Below are positions 23,302 to 35,593 of a DNA stretch of 64,000 bases, piece after piece. Made by a program: the position numbers and the translations under genes. Within the stretch, counting starts at the first letter, position 1, and each line of letters starts with the position of its first letter. Origin of the DNA: Aquanectria penicillioides. Lineage: Eukaryota; Ascomycota; Sordariomycetes; Hypocreales; Nectriaceae. The stretch lies in contig PYIU01000003.1 in NCBI GenBank assembly GCA_003415625.1, forward strand, positions 5,952,001 through 6,016,000, given 5' to 3'. Below the pieces are notes generated by a model, which worked only from the letters and a program-made list of their open reading frames with translations, searched no databases and had not been told where the DNA came from.

Positions 23302-25665
23302 ATGGATTCTTCCAACGGGAAGGCCTCCAACTTCGAGCGCCGCACCTCGACCCGACGCTCTTTGAGACTCTCTACAACCAATGGTGCTGTAGACGATGAC
23401 GACTATGACCTGAGTGCCATGATGGTTGCCGATGGCTTCCGGCCCTCCGACCAGCCCACCTCTACGACCGCACCCGCTTCCTCTTCTTCCCATAACTATC
23501 CCGACAATGGTGCTCCTTCAACCCCTACTGGCCAGGCGCCTCCTCTGCTTCCCCCCATCAACACCTCTCCGCCTCAACTTTCGTCCACTTCAAAGGGGGA
23601 CGTAGTTCTCGATATGAGGACTCGCCCTTCCAGCATCTCCAAGCCGCCACGAAGCCACGACTCTCTGGCACTCCGGAATGATGGAACTAGCACATCAGCT
23701 CCCGGCGGGGCCCGCCCTGCTCGCGCGTCGAGTATTTCTTCTGACGTCCCTGTCATGCGTGCCGAAAGCCCCTACAGAGGACCATCGGGCCCTTCACACC
23801 CGTATCAAATGTATCCTCAACGCACCATGAGTGTTGCTACTACCTCAACAACTGCCGCCACCGCCGCCGCCGCCCCCATCATCCCAGAGGATCAATCATA
23901 TACAGGACCTCGTGGCCCAGCTCACCCATACGCCCTTTATCCGCAGAACACCGTGTCGACAGGAGAGCCCTCTGGCCCTCAGATTCCAGTTGGATTTAAC
24001 AACATGGGAGGTTCCTACCAGCGACAAATTGGACCTGATGGGGAGGAAGCCGGTGACATGATCGGCCCATTGGGCCATCTCGAAGAACTGCCACCGTACA
24101 CCAGATATCCAGAGAATTCTTTCGTCCCGAAAACTACGAGGGCAACCGCCACGCCATCTACAACAACAGAGGCGACCACGAGCACACCTGCAGTTCCAGT
24201 TGCAGTTGCAGCTGGAACGGGAGCCGCAGCTGGAGTAGTTGTTGGGGCTGCGATCAACGCATCAACCTCACAACCTAGCACTGAGCCCACGTCTCCGGAC
24301 CGAACGATTGCAGGCGCTGGTGGGATAGGAATCGCTACCCGCGATCCTGAATTCTCATCTGCTGAAGATGATCTGGCTATGCCTCGCACTCGCCCCTCTG
24401 TCAGGAGTAATCAATCTGACCTTAGCCACCATGATGTCAACACGGCTGCTCGCGACATTGCCGAAAAGCCACCTATGAACAAATGGCAACGAAGAGCTAA
24501 AAGAAAGTTGTGGGGAATTGTCCCTTGCTGGGCTATCTGCCTCCTAGTTGTCGGAGTGATCTTAATAGGCATCATCATGGGAGCTGTCATCGGAACTTGG
24601 CTCACACGACAGCACAAGAAGGGACCTCCCCCAAGCGAGACAAGGTATGTGGTGGATGTCTCAAACTATCAATTGCACGCAAGATCTGACATATGATTTA
24701 GTTCGACTTCTACAAGCACCGAAGTCCAGGTATTGACCGCCGTCCCAACTGATATGGCCGCTGTCGCAACAGGCTTCTATGCTCTCCCCTACTTTGACAC
24801 CCAGACATCCAGAAATTGTTTCAAAGACACTTCCCGGGCCAAGGGGTGGGATTGCAACATTCAGTTTCCCTATTACTCCATGGTCGTTAGTCCTAAACCT
24901 AACGAAAAAGACCCCACAAAAGCTTACCAGCTGGTCATGAAACCACTCAATGCCACCAGCGCCCAGTACCTTTTCGGCACTCAACCACCCATCTGCTCAT
25001 ATCCCATTAACCTCTCGTTGGTTTGGGATCCATATGAGCCTTCGCGAGGACCTGCATGGTGGGCCAAAATTAGCTATAACAAAACCGTCTTGGTCTCCGA
25101 TGAAAACTTCTCATCCACAAACACGGATAGTAAGCGTGGCTGGGACCAGGACCGTTTCCCACCCCCAGGTCGATTCATGAAGAAAAATCCATTCGCAGTG
25201 AAGGGCGAAACGCCATGGATTTGCTCCTGGCCTAACGTGACTACTCAGGTCTTCATTTATCCGAAGCAAAACACAAGCGGCCACTTCAGCTCTACCACTA
25301 CTCAAATGACAAGTATCACCAGCATGACCGCCTCAACAACTAGCGGTGGGTATTCTACCCAGACTCAAAGTAGCTCCAGCTCGAACGACGCACCACCTAC
25401 ATACCCCAAAATCATGAAGATGTATGAGCTGCGGCACTACTCTCCAGAGTCCGCCGCTTACTGCCGCCAAGTCGAAATCACAGATAACGGATATCAACCT
25501 CATAGAGATAGCAGTGGCAATCCCATCGAAGTTGCCATTACCGAGACGGGGTCCACAACGCAACGATTTCGCCAGGTCCCAAAACGATGGTACATTCGTG
25601 AGTTGCTGGCTCGAGGGTCAACGCTTGAGCTTACTCCATGTGGCTGTCTATGGTGGGCAACATGA
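23302..25665 (+). CDS. single-pass membrane protein with disordered N-terminus (DUF7820-like)
   Basis: Two exons, 23302-24644 and 24702-25665 (donor GTATGT), join in phase to 768 residues. Residues 1 to about 400 are Ser/Thr/Pro-rich and disordered, with imperfect repeats of a GPxGPxHPYxxYPQxT unit near residues 156 and 200 and a third variant near 255. A basic KWQRRAKRKLWG patch precedes one transmembrane helix at about 409-433. The rest is an extracellular-type domain with paired Cys and N-glycosylation sequons, a YFDTQTSRNCF motif near its start and a Ser/Thr-rich break. No signal peptide is present, so a type II orientation is likely. I believe this matches a fungal family of unknown function (DUF7820), but that is from memory. 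The last 20-30 residues could change if a 3' intron was missed. Confidence 0.75.
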
Positions 25666-26813
25666 ATTTGAAAATCAACACCGGGTATGAATGAAATGCG
25701 TCTCGCCTCAATATAATTGTATGGGTGTTTTATTATATCAGCATTGGCATAATTTGGATTGGGATATGACGGCGCGCTACGATTTTGGTTCCTTTATCTT
25801 TTGCTTTTTGTTCGACGCCGGCGTTGCGTCGCAAAAGAGTTTCGACTACCTGACGCTGTTTTCTCCACCACTTTGGTTTTTCTTATGGTTTAAGGGTACT
25901 ACTGCCTTCTGGGTTGCTCTCTGGGTTCTTGGAATTGGGTTTGCCGACGGGCTTGGATCTAGTCATAACTGGTGTTTAGGAAGGCTGCTCTTTGTCACAA
26001 GTGGTATTTAGATTCTTCTTGTCCTTTTGGATGCTTCGAAATTCCTGAGCTGTGTCCTGCCTGTTTCGTCACTGCTTCGAAACTGGTTTGGGGATCGGCA
26101 AAGGAGCGAGTGCGGGGAGAGAAGATATGGAAAAACGAAAATGTGCTGCAACCTAGCCTGCAGTCATCTGTTAAACACACACGTATCTAGAATTGGATGG
26201 AAAAATGGTTTAGGCTTTCGCGGATACGCTCGAGGCCTCGCCATGCTTGGCTAGGTCGTTTCGACGCGCGTTGTGTGGAATATTAGGAGTATATATATGA
26301 TCACATTTGGGACAGGACCAATGTCTTGGAAATTTAGCATATTGGGATGGCATAAACCTAGTGTTGAAATATTTTACATATCTACATCGTGTCCTTTGTG
26401 AAACCGAGTTGATGCCTGTGCCTTTTTCAACTTGTTTGTTGAGTGATCAGAACTGTCGCGGGGCCTGCAAGTTCAACATGACTTGCCGCCCAAGCCCTGT
26501 AGCCATCAATGCATGCTTCGTCGTCGATTGTGGAAAGCAACTGGATTGTTTGAATCATTCGTCGATGATGTATGGAAGCACGAGCGGGGTTTTGAAGCCA
26601 CTTAATCGACGACTGCTATCCGTTAAGTCTCTTTTGTCATTAGTACAATGTCTGGCTCATGTGGTATGCGCACGAGACCGGAGGCGAGGGCAAATGGCGG
26701 ATTGAATTCCTGCCTGGAGCTCGGCTAACTGAGGTGTCATCTGCCAAGTCGCCCTGAAGTTGGGCAGGCAAGTCCTGACTCCCTGCAGCTTCTACCTGCG
26801 AGGAGCTTGAGCG
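25666..26813. other. intergenic between convergent genes; no gene seen
   Basis: Just over 1 kb between the 3' ends of the membrane-protein gene and the Pex20 gene. Open frames here have no protein-like character; terminators and 3' UTRs are expected. Confidence 0.55.
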
Positions 26814-27931
26814 TCACTGGGCTGTCTTGGTATCATCCAAGTCGTTCTCTGGCGTCTCCCGAATCTCATTGTCAACAATGTCTTTCTTTCCATCGCGGAA
26901 GTCGCGCATTAACGAGAGAAACACGGAGTTTTTCCACTTCTCGCCCTCCTCATGCTGAACCGATTCGAGGAGTCGCTCGGCGGCTTCGGACACTTCTGAC
27001 TTGGGCTTCGCGGCCTTGATTTCTTCTGGGGCCAAGGTCTCGGGGGTCTCTAGAGAGAGGCCCGCGATGTCGGGAGCTTGCAAGTCGGCGGCGGGGGTGT
27101 CGATGCGAAGTTCAGCCTCACCTGCTTGCTTTGTGGCCGTCTCTGCTTCTTGAAGAGCTGCTTCGTTGAGTTCAAGTTCTCGAGCCATCTGGTCCATGAC
27201 AGCATCAACGTCTTCCATACCACCGCCAGTGGCATTGCCGTGACTGGCCATCCATCGCGACATCTCCTCGTCGAATTCGGCCTCAGCGGCCGGGCGTTGC
27301 GCAGTCGCGGCGTTTGGGTCCATGAATCCGCCGTTAGTAGGGCCGTATAGCGGGGAGAAACCGCCGTTTGGCTGAGAGAAGGCAGACCGGAAAGCCAGCT
27401 GAGGGTTGGCCTGGGCCTGGGCCATGGGCATGTGAGGAGCAGCCTGGGGGAAGCCATTCTGGAGAGGCGGGCGCTGCTGAGCGAAGCGGTTGAAATCAGC
27501 TGCCCAGTTGGCTGCATCTGCAGCGGAGGCATGAGGAGCCTGGAACTGGGGAGCTTGGGAAGCTGGGAAAGCAGCAGCATGGGTTGGGTCCAAAGCAGCG
27601 GCATGGACCGCTAGCCTGCCGGCTGCGTGATGCTGAGCCATAGGCATGGACATCTGCCCAGGCATGGGCATGCCAGGGAGGGTAGCGGGCCCGTCCATGA
27701 AGGAGTTGAAGCCATCTGGACCCTGCACACCTTGGGGCGCCGATCTGAAGGCCTGGGAGGGTTGTTAGTTGTGATGTCGTTGCGGGCGCATGGAAGAAGT
27801 GAGCTGCTTACACCTTGGCCCTGGGCGCCGGTTCGGTCCACCAGCCTATCTTGGTGATGGCTGACATCGCGAGTTTGGTGGTCGAGAAGGCGCTTGAAGG
27901 GAGTGCCTCCGCTGCAGGAAGCGTCCGCCAT
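26814..27931 (-). CDS. PEX20: Pex20-type peroxin (PTS2 import co-receptor)
   Basis: Two exons, 27931-27812 and 27752-26814, separated by a 59-nt intron (donor GTAAGC), give 352 residues. The N-terminus MADASCSGGTPFKRLLDH has the conserved Cys (residue 6) that is ubiquitinated for receptor recycling in Pex5/Pex20 proteins. A WAADFNRF segment is a WxxxF-type motif for docking on Pex14/Pex13, and Met/Pro/Gln/Ala-rich low-complexity regions follow. The acidic C-terminal half includes MEDVDAVMDQMARELELNEAALQEAE, likely helical, and a conserved end part with EKWKNSVFLSLMRDFRDG that should bind Pex7. In filamentous fungi Pex20 works with Pex7 to bring PTS2 proteins such as thiolase into peroxisomes. 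The gene is divergent from SEC13 and looks intact. Confidence 0.88.
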
Positions 27932-28719
27932 GGCGAGATCAAGAGGCAAGCGGTCGTGCGCGAGAAAATTAAGAAAAAAAAAAAAAAAGAAACCCCCCTG
28001 GTGATGTGAGAGATGAGAGGTTGAGATGGTTGCGTTGCGCTGCGATGCTGCCGGAGAAGATGCCGTATGTGCCTCGGCCAAGGCGGGGCGGCTTACTTAT
28101 AAAGGCTGGAGGAGAAACGGCGAGATGGTACAATAGGAGCAGGGCGTTGGAGAGGAAGAATGTCCTGAAAGACAAACCAGGACCGAAACAGAACAAAAAG
28201 AGCGTCACGAGAGCGAGCAATGGCGATAGAAAGAGTGATAGCAATGGTAACGGAAGTGTATGGTATAGAACAGAAGGAATGGGGAGATTGCGGCGTTTGG
28301 CCAGAGACGCAAACTGGGCCGAGACGAGCAATGAGATTCGCCTCCATGTCCCTCTGCCTCTACGTCCGATGGCTGCCCGGCCGGTGGCTCGTGATTGCTC
28401 CTCCTCCGCTTTCCCGTCCGGGGAAGTCCCCTCCCTCCCAGCCTGGAATGCGACGAGGGCCAGGTACGTACCTGCCAGCCTTTTTGATCCCTCCAGACCA
28501 CCAATTGGGGGCGGCGATTTCTGCACGAATGCGGCAGGTGGGGGCATCTGTCATGTGCCTATCCACGTGACCGACACCGGCGGGCCATCTGTCACCACCG
28601 CCACGAGGCGCGAGCCTAGGGAGCTCCAGGTCATGGGCGGTATCGTGTCCTTAGCTGGCCAACTTTACACACTCCCACTCTTCTCTTTGCGCTGATCTTC
28701 TGATACCCGATCCGACAAG
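27932..28719. promoter_or_regulatory. shared promoter region between Pex20 and SEC13 genes
   Basis: A 788-bp divergent intergenic region. A long A-tract on the plus strand (about 27973-27988) becomes a T-tract in the Pex20 leader. No specific transcription-factor site is claimed. Open frames crossing it on both strands have no protein character. Confidence 0.5.
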
Positions 28720-29947
28720 ATGGTAAGCTCCTACCGCTGCGTGGCAGCTTCTCCCGCCGCTGCAGCTCCTCACTTCATGGTCGCCCTTCCTCTTTTTCAC
28801 AGCTCAAGCTAACTCCTGAATCCTCCCCCCCTTAGGCGGCGCAAGTCATCTCCAACTCTGGTCATGATGACATGATTGTACGTTCCTCCCGTCCCATCCC
28901 GATGCGATTCGCAGTTGCGCGAGGCCTCGAAGCAGCTCTCTCCATTGCCTCTAAACCCATCCCCTTCCCGCCACGGACCCCGCTGACAGAAGCTCCTCCA
29001 GCATGATGCCGTCCTCGACTACTACGGCCGCAAGCTTGCCACCTGCTCCAGCGACCGAACAATCAAGATCTTCGAAATCGAGGGCGAATCCCAGCGATTG
29101 ATCGAGACACTCAAAGGGTGAGTGCACTCGTCCATTCCCAACACGGCTCCCGAGCACGAATGCTAATCCCGGCCTTCTTTTACATAGACACGAGGGTGCT
29201 GTTTGGTGCGTCTCCTGGGCGCACCCCAAGTACGGCAACATCCTGGCGTCGGCTGGCTACGACGGCAAGGTCTTCATCTGGAAGGAGCAGGGAGGTCAGA
29301 ACAGCACTTCATGGCAGCGCATTTACGATTTCCCTCTGCACAAGGCCTCGGTCAACATTGTCTCTTGGTCCCCCCACGAGGCCGGCTGTCTCCTTGCCTG
29401 CGCCTCGTCCGATGGCAACGTGAGCGTCCTCGAGTTCAAGGACGGCGCCATCGACCACACGACTTTCCCTGCCCACGGCCTGGGCGTCAACTCGGTTTCT
29501 TGGGCTCCCGCCACCACCCCCGGCAGCATCGTCAGCAGCGCCCCTGGTCCCGCTGCCTCTGGCAACCGACGGTTCGTCACCGGCGGCTGCGACAATGTCC
29601 TCAAGATCTGGGCCTTCGACCCTGCTTCGCAGTCCTACAAGCAGGAGTGCGAGCCCCTGACTGGTCACTCCGACTGGGTCCGTGACGTCGCCTGGTCCCC
29701 AACCGTCCTCCAGAAGTCGTACATCGCCTCCGCCTCACAGGACAAGACAGTCCGCATCTGGACCTCGGACCCTTCCAACCCCGGCCAGTGGGATTCCAAG
29801 CTGCTCAACTTTGAGGCTGCTGTTTGGCGTGTTAGCTGGTCACTAAGCGGCAACGTTTTGGCCGTTAGTGGCTCTGACAACAAGGTTTCGCTGTGGAAGG
29901 AGAACCTGCGGGGCGAGTGGGAGTGCGTCAAGTCGATTGAAGAGTAG
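28720..29947 (+). CDS. SEC13: COPII/nuclear-pore/SEA-complex WD40 protein Sec13
   Basis: Four exons give 306 residues: 28720-28722 (only the ATG), 28836-28877, 29002-29117 and 29188-29947. The spliced N-terminus [23 protein letters not shown] and the following WD repeats match Sec13, a six-bladed open beta-propeller. Repeats are visible by [50 protein letters not shown] and DNKVSLWKE. Sec13 pairs with Sec31 in the outer COPII coat, with Nup145C in the nuclear pore and in the SEA/GATOR2 complex. The frame from 29420 alone lacks the first repeats, so the intron-rich start is needed. The first intron lies directly after the start codon, so translation starts in an exon that contributes a single Met. 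Confidence 0.93.
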
Positions 29948-30514
29948 AAGAAGCGCGGCCATCAATGCAATGAGGAGAGCAAGGCGTTCAAGGCAAAAAC
30001 GGGTGGATATAGATCATGACCTCTTTTGTCCCGGTTTTTGATGCGACGTGGTATTGGGGCTTGGGCTGGCCCGGACCGGCGCCCTGATCCCACCAGCATG
30101 CCTGCAGCAGGATGAACAATTCTTTTAGTCTCCTGGGAGAGGGCCTAGGTGCCATGATCCGGGGTCTAGGATAAGTAAGGGAGCGTGGGGGTGCGTGTTA
30201 TGAGAGTTCGAGCATATCAAATCTCCGGTCACGACCGCCATTGACGAGGATGTAGCTGTGATGAAATATAGTAATGGACCAAAACATATGCGCATTTTTT
30301 GCAGTTATCAAATATAATATCTGCCCGTCATGGCTAAGACGGCTATAGGTATCTTATGCAATCCCACCACGAGTAAATCATTTTCTTTCAACGCCGTTGT
30401 AACGCCCGACAATCTGAAATGCTTGCCCTAGTCATGACTTCATATGATGCGAGGTTAACAAAAACAAAGCCACATCCTCATTCTTGTGACGTTTTAAAAT
30501 CACGACAGTTTCCG
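29948..30514. other. intergenic between convergent genes
   Basis: Downstream of SEC13 and of the quinoprotein-like gene, which converge here. AT-rich 3'-UTR-like sequence; no gene seen. Confidence 0.6.
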
Positions 30515-32270
30515 TCAAGCGAGGAAGAGTCCCGTGATAATGGCCGCAATCGTCACTAGGATGGCTCCCGTGGGCGGAGGGAAGAATTGGGATGCGGCGC
30601 TGTCATCGTCGCCGCCGCTCTCAGAGGTAGAGTCTCCGCCTTCGGTGGAGGAGGTGCTGTTTTGGTTCAAGACAAAGATCTCCCCCGTGCTGTCGGAGGT
30701 GAACCACAACCGGCCCTTGGAGTCCCAGGCTAGACCCACGGGCCTAAAACACCCGTTGGGGCACTTGGAGAGGTCTGAGTTGCTCAGGACTGGGCTGGCG
30801 GCGCTCATGCTGGTGGACGACTGCACTGGCCGTCCGTTTTTGAATGCGACGCTGGAGACCACGTAGCCGACAGGATCGTCACGATTCCCTAAGAGTGTGT
30901 TAGAAAGAAAGCAGCACGCAAAGGTCAAACGAGGGCCAAGACGATACTCACAGCTTCCGTGGAATGATACAAAGGCGGTGGTGCCGTCTTTGGCGAATTT
31001 GATGTCGAGAGGGGCCGTGTGGGCCTGGAAAGCTAGCTCGGGCGGCACGTATTGAGTATTGCACTGGGTGTCGTTCTGTATGGTGACCAGATTGTCGTTC
31101 GACTGGTCGGCGGGGAACTGATCGCCGGTTTTGAGGTTGCCGAGATCAGGAAAGTTGTCCGTCGACCAGATAGCATAGCACAATGGGTAGCCGTAGTTGC
31201 CACCTTGGCTCTCACTGGAGCCGTTGAGGTAGCCGTGGAAGTTCAATTCCTCCCCGGGGTTGTTTTGATGTATGTCCTTGCCATGGCGGCTGAGGTTGTC
31301 CACCGAGTTCTCGACGGTCCAGATGCCGCCAGTGGAGGGGTGCTCCGCGACGCCAACGGAATTGCGCAGCCCCCAGCCGAGCATCTTGCCGTCGAGGAAA
31401 TCGTAGGGCGTGTCGGAGCTGCTGCCGTTCCGCAGCGCAGAGATGTTAAAGGCACGTAGTTGAGAGTGGCCGGAGCTGCGGTTGGTGGCGGCTTCGTCGT
31501 CGTTGCCCTCGCTGCCGCGGGAGACGAGGAGGAACTCGGGGAACTTTTGAGAGAGGAGTAGGGTTCGAGTAGTGTGACCCGAGTTGGTCATGTTGGTGAC
31601 AATGGTGCGGACCGACGAAGTGCTGAGGGAGCCGGCTTCGGCATCGTATGTCCATGAATAGACATTGTTGGCGGAGGAGGCGTAGAGTGTACGGCCATCT
31701 TCGGATAGGGCAATGCCGTGGTTGAGCTGATGGCGGCGGAGTTAGCAATGAGGGGATATAATTCCAGTTTGTGTGTTTCCACAGATTTAGAGTTGTGATC
31801 AAGCACAGAACGAGCATCACGGAGCATGGCTTGGGGGGGATATGGATGGCATCCTGGACCTTGGGGTGGAACCCCCCACCTTACCATGGGGCTCTGGATG
31901 CCTCCTCCATGTCATGACAGCGGCGGGGCTAGCAACCTACTTCTTCATTCTTCACCAACGTCTTCTGCTCCTTGACCTGCAAACACGTGCCGTTGTGGTC
32001 CTCGAGCGAGAGGTGCAGGATGCCCACTCCCGAGTCCACGACCAGCAGCGCCCCTTGGGTGTCGAAGAGGATCCCGCGGGGACGATCTAGCTTATTTGCA
32101 ATGAGGCGGTAGGACCAGCCATCTGCGGCGACGGGCGTGTCGTAGGAGACGGAGAGGTCGTTGGAACAGCTGTCGGCGGCGGAGACGAGTAAAGCTGCCG
32201 CGGCGAGGGCGACTACGAAAGCGGTGGTGACGGAGGAGGAGACGTTCTGGAGGTGGCGAGGGCCCGCCAT
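30515..32270 (-). CDS. GPI-anchored glucose/sorbosone (quinoprotein-type) dehydrogenase-like protein
   Basis: Three exons, 32270-31941, 31726-30952 and 30888-30515, give 492 residues. A signal peptide (hydrophobic core FVVALAAAALLVS) is followed by a beta-propeller of the soluble glucose/sorbosone dehydrogenase type. Segments include RPRGILFDTQGALLVVD, LNHGIALSEDGRTLYASS, GWGLRNSVGVAEHP, NPGEELNFHGYL, APLDIKFAKDGTTAFVSFHGSW-NRDDPVGY (spliced) and FRPVGLAWDSKGRLWFTSD. Splicing out 30951-30889 restores HGSWNRDDPVGY, typical of the family. The C-terminus has a Ser/Gly/Asp spacer and a hydrophobic tail, ILVTIAAIITGLFLA, fitting GPI anchoring. The family oxidises sugars with PQQ; whether this protein binds PQQ cannot be judged here. 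The first intron is long (214 nt) for this window. Confidence 0.88.
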
Positions 32271-34240
32271 GGCGCCGGCGATGGAGGAGCGTGGGGAGTT
32301 GGTGGGGAGAGGAGAAGGACTGGGGGGGAGCGACGATGATGGCGATGGTGAGGGAGAATGATCAAGGCTGGACCATGCTGAAGGAAGAGCCGCGACGGCG
32401 TGCTGAAGGAGACTGGTGAAGGCGACGGGGGCGGCGGCAGCGGTGGCGGGATATAATGAATGCAAAACGCAGGAATGGAAGTGGGAGCGGTGATGGATCT
32501 CGGGCTCAGAAACTCGACACAAAGTCCCTAAGATGACTGGATACGACCGACTACGGTACACTAATTACACTCACTGTACTCCGTACAGTACCCAAGCAAA
32601 CGCTGGTAAAATTGGTACTAGCCCAGATGCGCCTCCAGATATACTTTGGTACATGCACCCATGACCACGGCTTTGGAGTATCGGCCGCCGCCAAGGACCA
32701 GCCCAGCCAACACATCACCGGGGGCTGATCCGAATGCATCACATCACATGGCTCGAGGTGCAGTCGCCAACGCCTTAGAGCTTGATGCCGTGCCCTGCCG
32801 TGTGCCCGACCGGGTCTAGCTGCAATAGCCGACGGAGGAATCGACCACCAACCTGCCTACGGGGGCACTGATTGTCTGGGGGACTGGACTGGACTGATGA
32901 ATGTGAATGGTACGGTTCAGGCCCATTGCCAGGTTCCCCCTGTGCCGGCTGCGGACTCTGTGCATCTGCTCAGTAAATCTGCTCAGCACTTCTGTTCCCG
33001 GCGCTCTGACAGACCCGATTCCTCGCCGTCATTCCCTTTCTGCGTGCCTCGCATCCAACGTCATCCCGCACCTCGAACGTTTGCGGTACATATAACAAAC
33101 AACCAGCCAGTTTGAAAAAAAAAAAGACGGCTCCTCTGTGTGTGTACCTATTTATGGATGATGTCACACCGAGGCTCCAATGCCCCAAAGCTCGTCTTCA
33201 GCCCAGGAAGCCCGGCAGCGCCTAATACGCGGAGCCAACAGCCACGCGCTCATTATCTCACAACCTCAACCCCGCATGTCTAGGCCGATCCCCGAGACCA
33301 TGTGGCGGGTGGAATACCCGTTCGAGCCTAGGCCCTGCAAACCATCCCCGAGAAGGGTGCTAGCCTCGTGTATCATAGTACCGATATACGAACCAGCTGT
33401 TCGAACCGCCGCCCGCCGCTGGTGTGTGCCCATTGCAGAAGAATACGAAAATGAATGCCCAACTGCCTCTCGCCGAGGTGGGGAGGTACGCGAGAGCAGG
33501 GGAGAGAGACAACGGGGAGCAAGGACATCGTCCGGATCCGTTGCTCCCGAAGAATGTTACCCCCCCGCCCTATCCGTCCCCTCTGCCCAAGCGACGGCCC
33601 CTCGCCTCGATCCGAGCCATTTTCTACATCGTGTCATGTGATTGAATCCTCAGTGACCGATGAAGCACCAAAGTATGTCGTCGCCTCGGTTGCTTTCATA
33701 TGCCATTTGGGTTGAGAAAGTAAAAATTTGAATGAAAATATTTATATAAACTAATTTTGAACTACTAACTAATCCTTTTTATATTGGGGGAATCGAAGAT
33801 GAGAAAATCAAGGCTTCCTTGACAACCTCGATACGTCAGCTGCTATTCCCGGTCTTGTGCTTGCAAGTGGATTTGGTATCCGTTCAATATCTCTGTAGAA
33901 ATGTTCAAGTTCTCTGCTTTCAACAAAGCATCTAAGTGGCCTACTATGAACATCCCTATTAGAACGATAAATCCTCGAGAAAAAAAAAGAGAATTCGTTG
34001 GATCTTTTCCACTGGGTTTATGGAAGTCTCATCCGGCATTGCCGTAGCTGCGAGCCATTCGTCGGCGGCGCCTTTGCTGACAGACTCTCCCGGCACTGAT
34101 GTTTTTGGATCGCCCTACCCACTGGCATCCTCTCTGCAACCATCATGCTTCTCTTCTTCAAAGCCCCTTCAAATACTAAACCGGCTGAGGCATCGTGAAG
34201 AGAACGATTATTGCAATTAGATCTAGTTGGCGCTTTCACC
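32271..34240. other. intergenic; no gene seen
   Basis: About 2 kb. The left part is the promoter side of the quinoprotein-like gene. Open frames at 33180-33641 and 34018-34242 lack recognisable character. AT content rises from about 33.7 kb. Confidence 0.5.
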
Positions 34241-34468
34241 ATGATGGGCGTCCTAAACTCCTTGACTCTGACACAACAATATGGTGGTCAATCAAAATCA
34301 TGGAAACACAGTACCGTAATCGGCCTTCTTGTTGGTTCCGTTGCTATCTTGATTGCATTGGCTGGGGTTGGGGCCTTCAAAGCTTCGCAATGTTTTGCAG
34401 AGAGTTGCAATAGTGGTTTCTGCTGCTGTTGCTACCATAACCCGAACAAAAATGCTTCAATTCTTTGA
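34241..34468 (+). CDS. possible small membrane protein with Cys-rich tail
   Basis: A 75-residue open frame from ATG 34241. It has a polar N-terminus, one hydrophobic segment (TVIGLLVGSVAILIALAGVGAF) and a C-terminal cysteine cluster (SCNSGFCCCCYHN). This layout resembles small single-pass proteins with palmitoylatable cysteines, but I recognise no family. The sequence around it is AT-rich with no clear promoter. It could be the last exon of a longer gene, because the frame is open for ten codons upstream. It may equally be chance. Confidence 0.3.
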   Translation: MMGVLNSLTLTQQYGGQSKSWKHSTVIGLLVGSVAILIALAGVGAFKASQCFAESCNSGFCCCCYHNPNKNASIL

Positions 34469-34639
34469 AATATAGTTTCAATGATTCACCGGATTGTTAT
34501 TGTGAAAATGAACCATAATGTCCAATGGAATGTGTAATGGAAGTTTGGCATGCTCTAGTTGAAGAACTTATGGTGCATTGGTATTAAGATTTTAATATTA
34601 TCAACACTAAAACCAGGCTAAAAGTAACTATGTGAACTT

Positions 34640-35593
34640 TCAAGGTTGTGGGAAGATGTCCTTGTACTTGAGAAGTGCCTCTTGGAAGGGGATGGGTGGC
34701 CGTCCGGTCAGCTTCTCAACTGTGTCACTAGTCTCTGCCATGAAACCCCTGGCGACCATCTCGCCACAGCACAACAAATCACCCATACACAACTTCATTG
34801 GCAGCTTAGAGAAGTCGCCGAAGAAATCTGTTGGCAACCCGTGCTCGAGCCACCACGCCTTCAATTCCTCATCAGGGGTGTCCACGATTTGTCCCTCGTA
34901 CCCGGACTGGCTGCAGATCCACTTGAATACCTGTTCGTCGGTGATGGCTTCTGGCCCAGTAACATCGTAGACCTTGTTGGGCTCGCCCTTTCCAAGCAAG
35001 AGGGCAGCAAGCACGCGACCGCAGTCCTCTCGGGCGACGTAGGCACCGGCGACACCGTGGCTGTTGGATAGCCACTTGTCGCCACAGAACTTCCATGATG
35101 GGCCAAAAAGTGTGGGAATGTTATCAACGTAGAGGTAGTTGCGCTGGATGTTGTACTCCAGACCAGACTCAAAGACGTAACCCTCAATGACGTGATGATC
35201 CCGCGGCAAGAACGGAATATCTTCTTCGTTCTCGGCCTGGATGCCTGCGCCAACAAACGAAGTATAGCATACTCTCTTGACACCGCAAGCCTTGGCTGCC
35301 TCGATGACAGTTCTGGCCTGGCGACGTCGTCCCTCGCCGAACAACCAAGTCGAGATAAGTGTTACCGCCTCGGCACCCTCAAAGACGGTCTTGAGACTTT
35401 CAATGTCATCATAGGTTGCAACACAGACTTTAGCGCCCTTGCTTTTCCAATCCTCCAGAGTCTCGGCAGGAATGGCCTCTAGCTTATAGGTGGTCAAGAC
35501 GAGCTCATCGTCGGGCCGGAGAATCTCAAGTGCATATGAAGCCGCAACGCGACCTAGGTTTCCATCTGCACCTGTCAAGACGTATTTAGGCAT
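34640..35593 (-). CDS. NmrA-like NAD(P)-binding reductase (atypical SDR)
   Basis: A single-exon gene of 317 residues from ATG 35593. It opens with the dinucleotide-binding start MPKYVLTGADGNLGR (GxxGxxG type) and continues with atypical-SDR features: AVTLISTWLFGEGRRRQARTVIEAAKACGVKRVCYTSF, a DHHVIEGYVFESGLEYNIQRN segment and GVAGAYVAREDCGRVLAALL. These match NmrA/HSCARG/quinone-oxidoreductase-2-like proteins, which either reduce quinones or aldehydes or sense NADP redox state. There is no YxxxK catalytic pair in the usual place. The substrate is unknown. The gene looks intact and is the last clear gene before the copia element. Confidence 0.85.
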   Translation of the reverse strand: MPKYVLTGADGNLGRVAASYALEILRPDDELVLTTYKLEAIPAETLEDWKSKGAKVCVATYDDIESLKTVFEGAEAVTLISTWLFGEGRRRQARTVIEAAKACGVKRVCYTSFVGAGIQAENEEDIPFLPRDHHVIEGYVFESGLEYNIQRNYLYVDNIPTLFGPSWKFCGDKWLSNSHGVAGAYVAREDCGRVLAALLLGKGEPNKVYDVTGPEAITDEQVFKWICSQSGYEGQIVDTPDEELKAWWLEHGLPTDFFGDFSKLPMKLCMGDLLCCGEMVARGFMAETSDTVEKLTGRPPIPFQEALLKYKDIFPQP

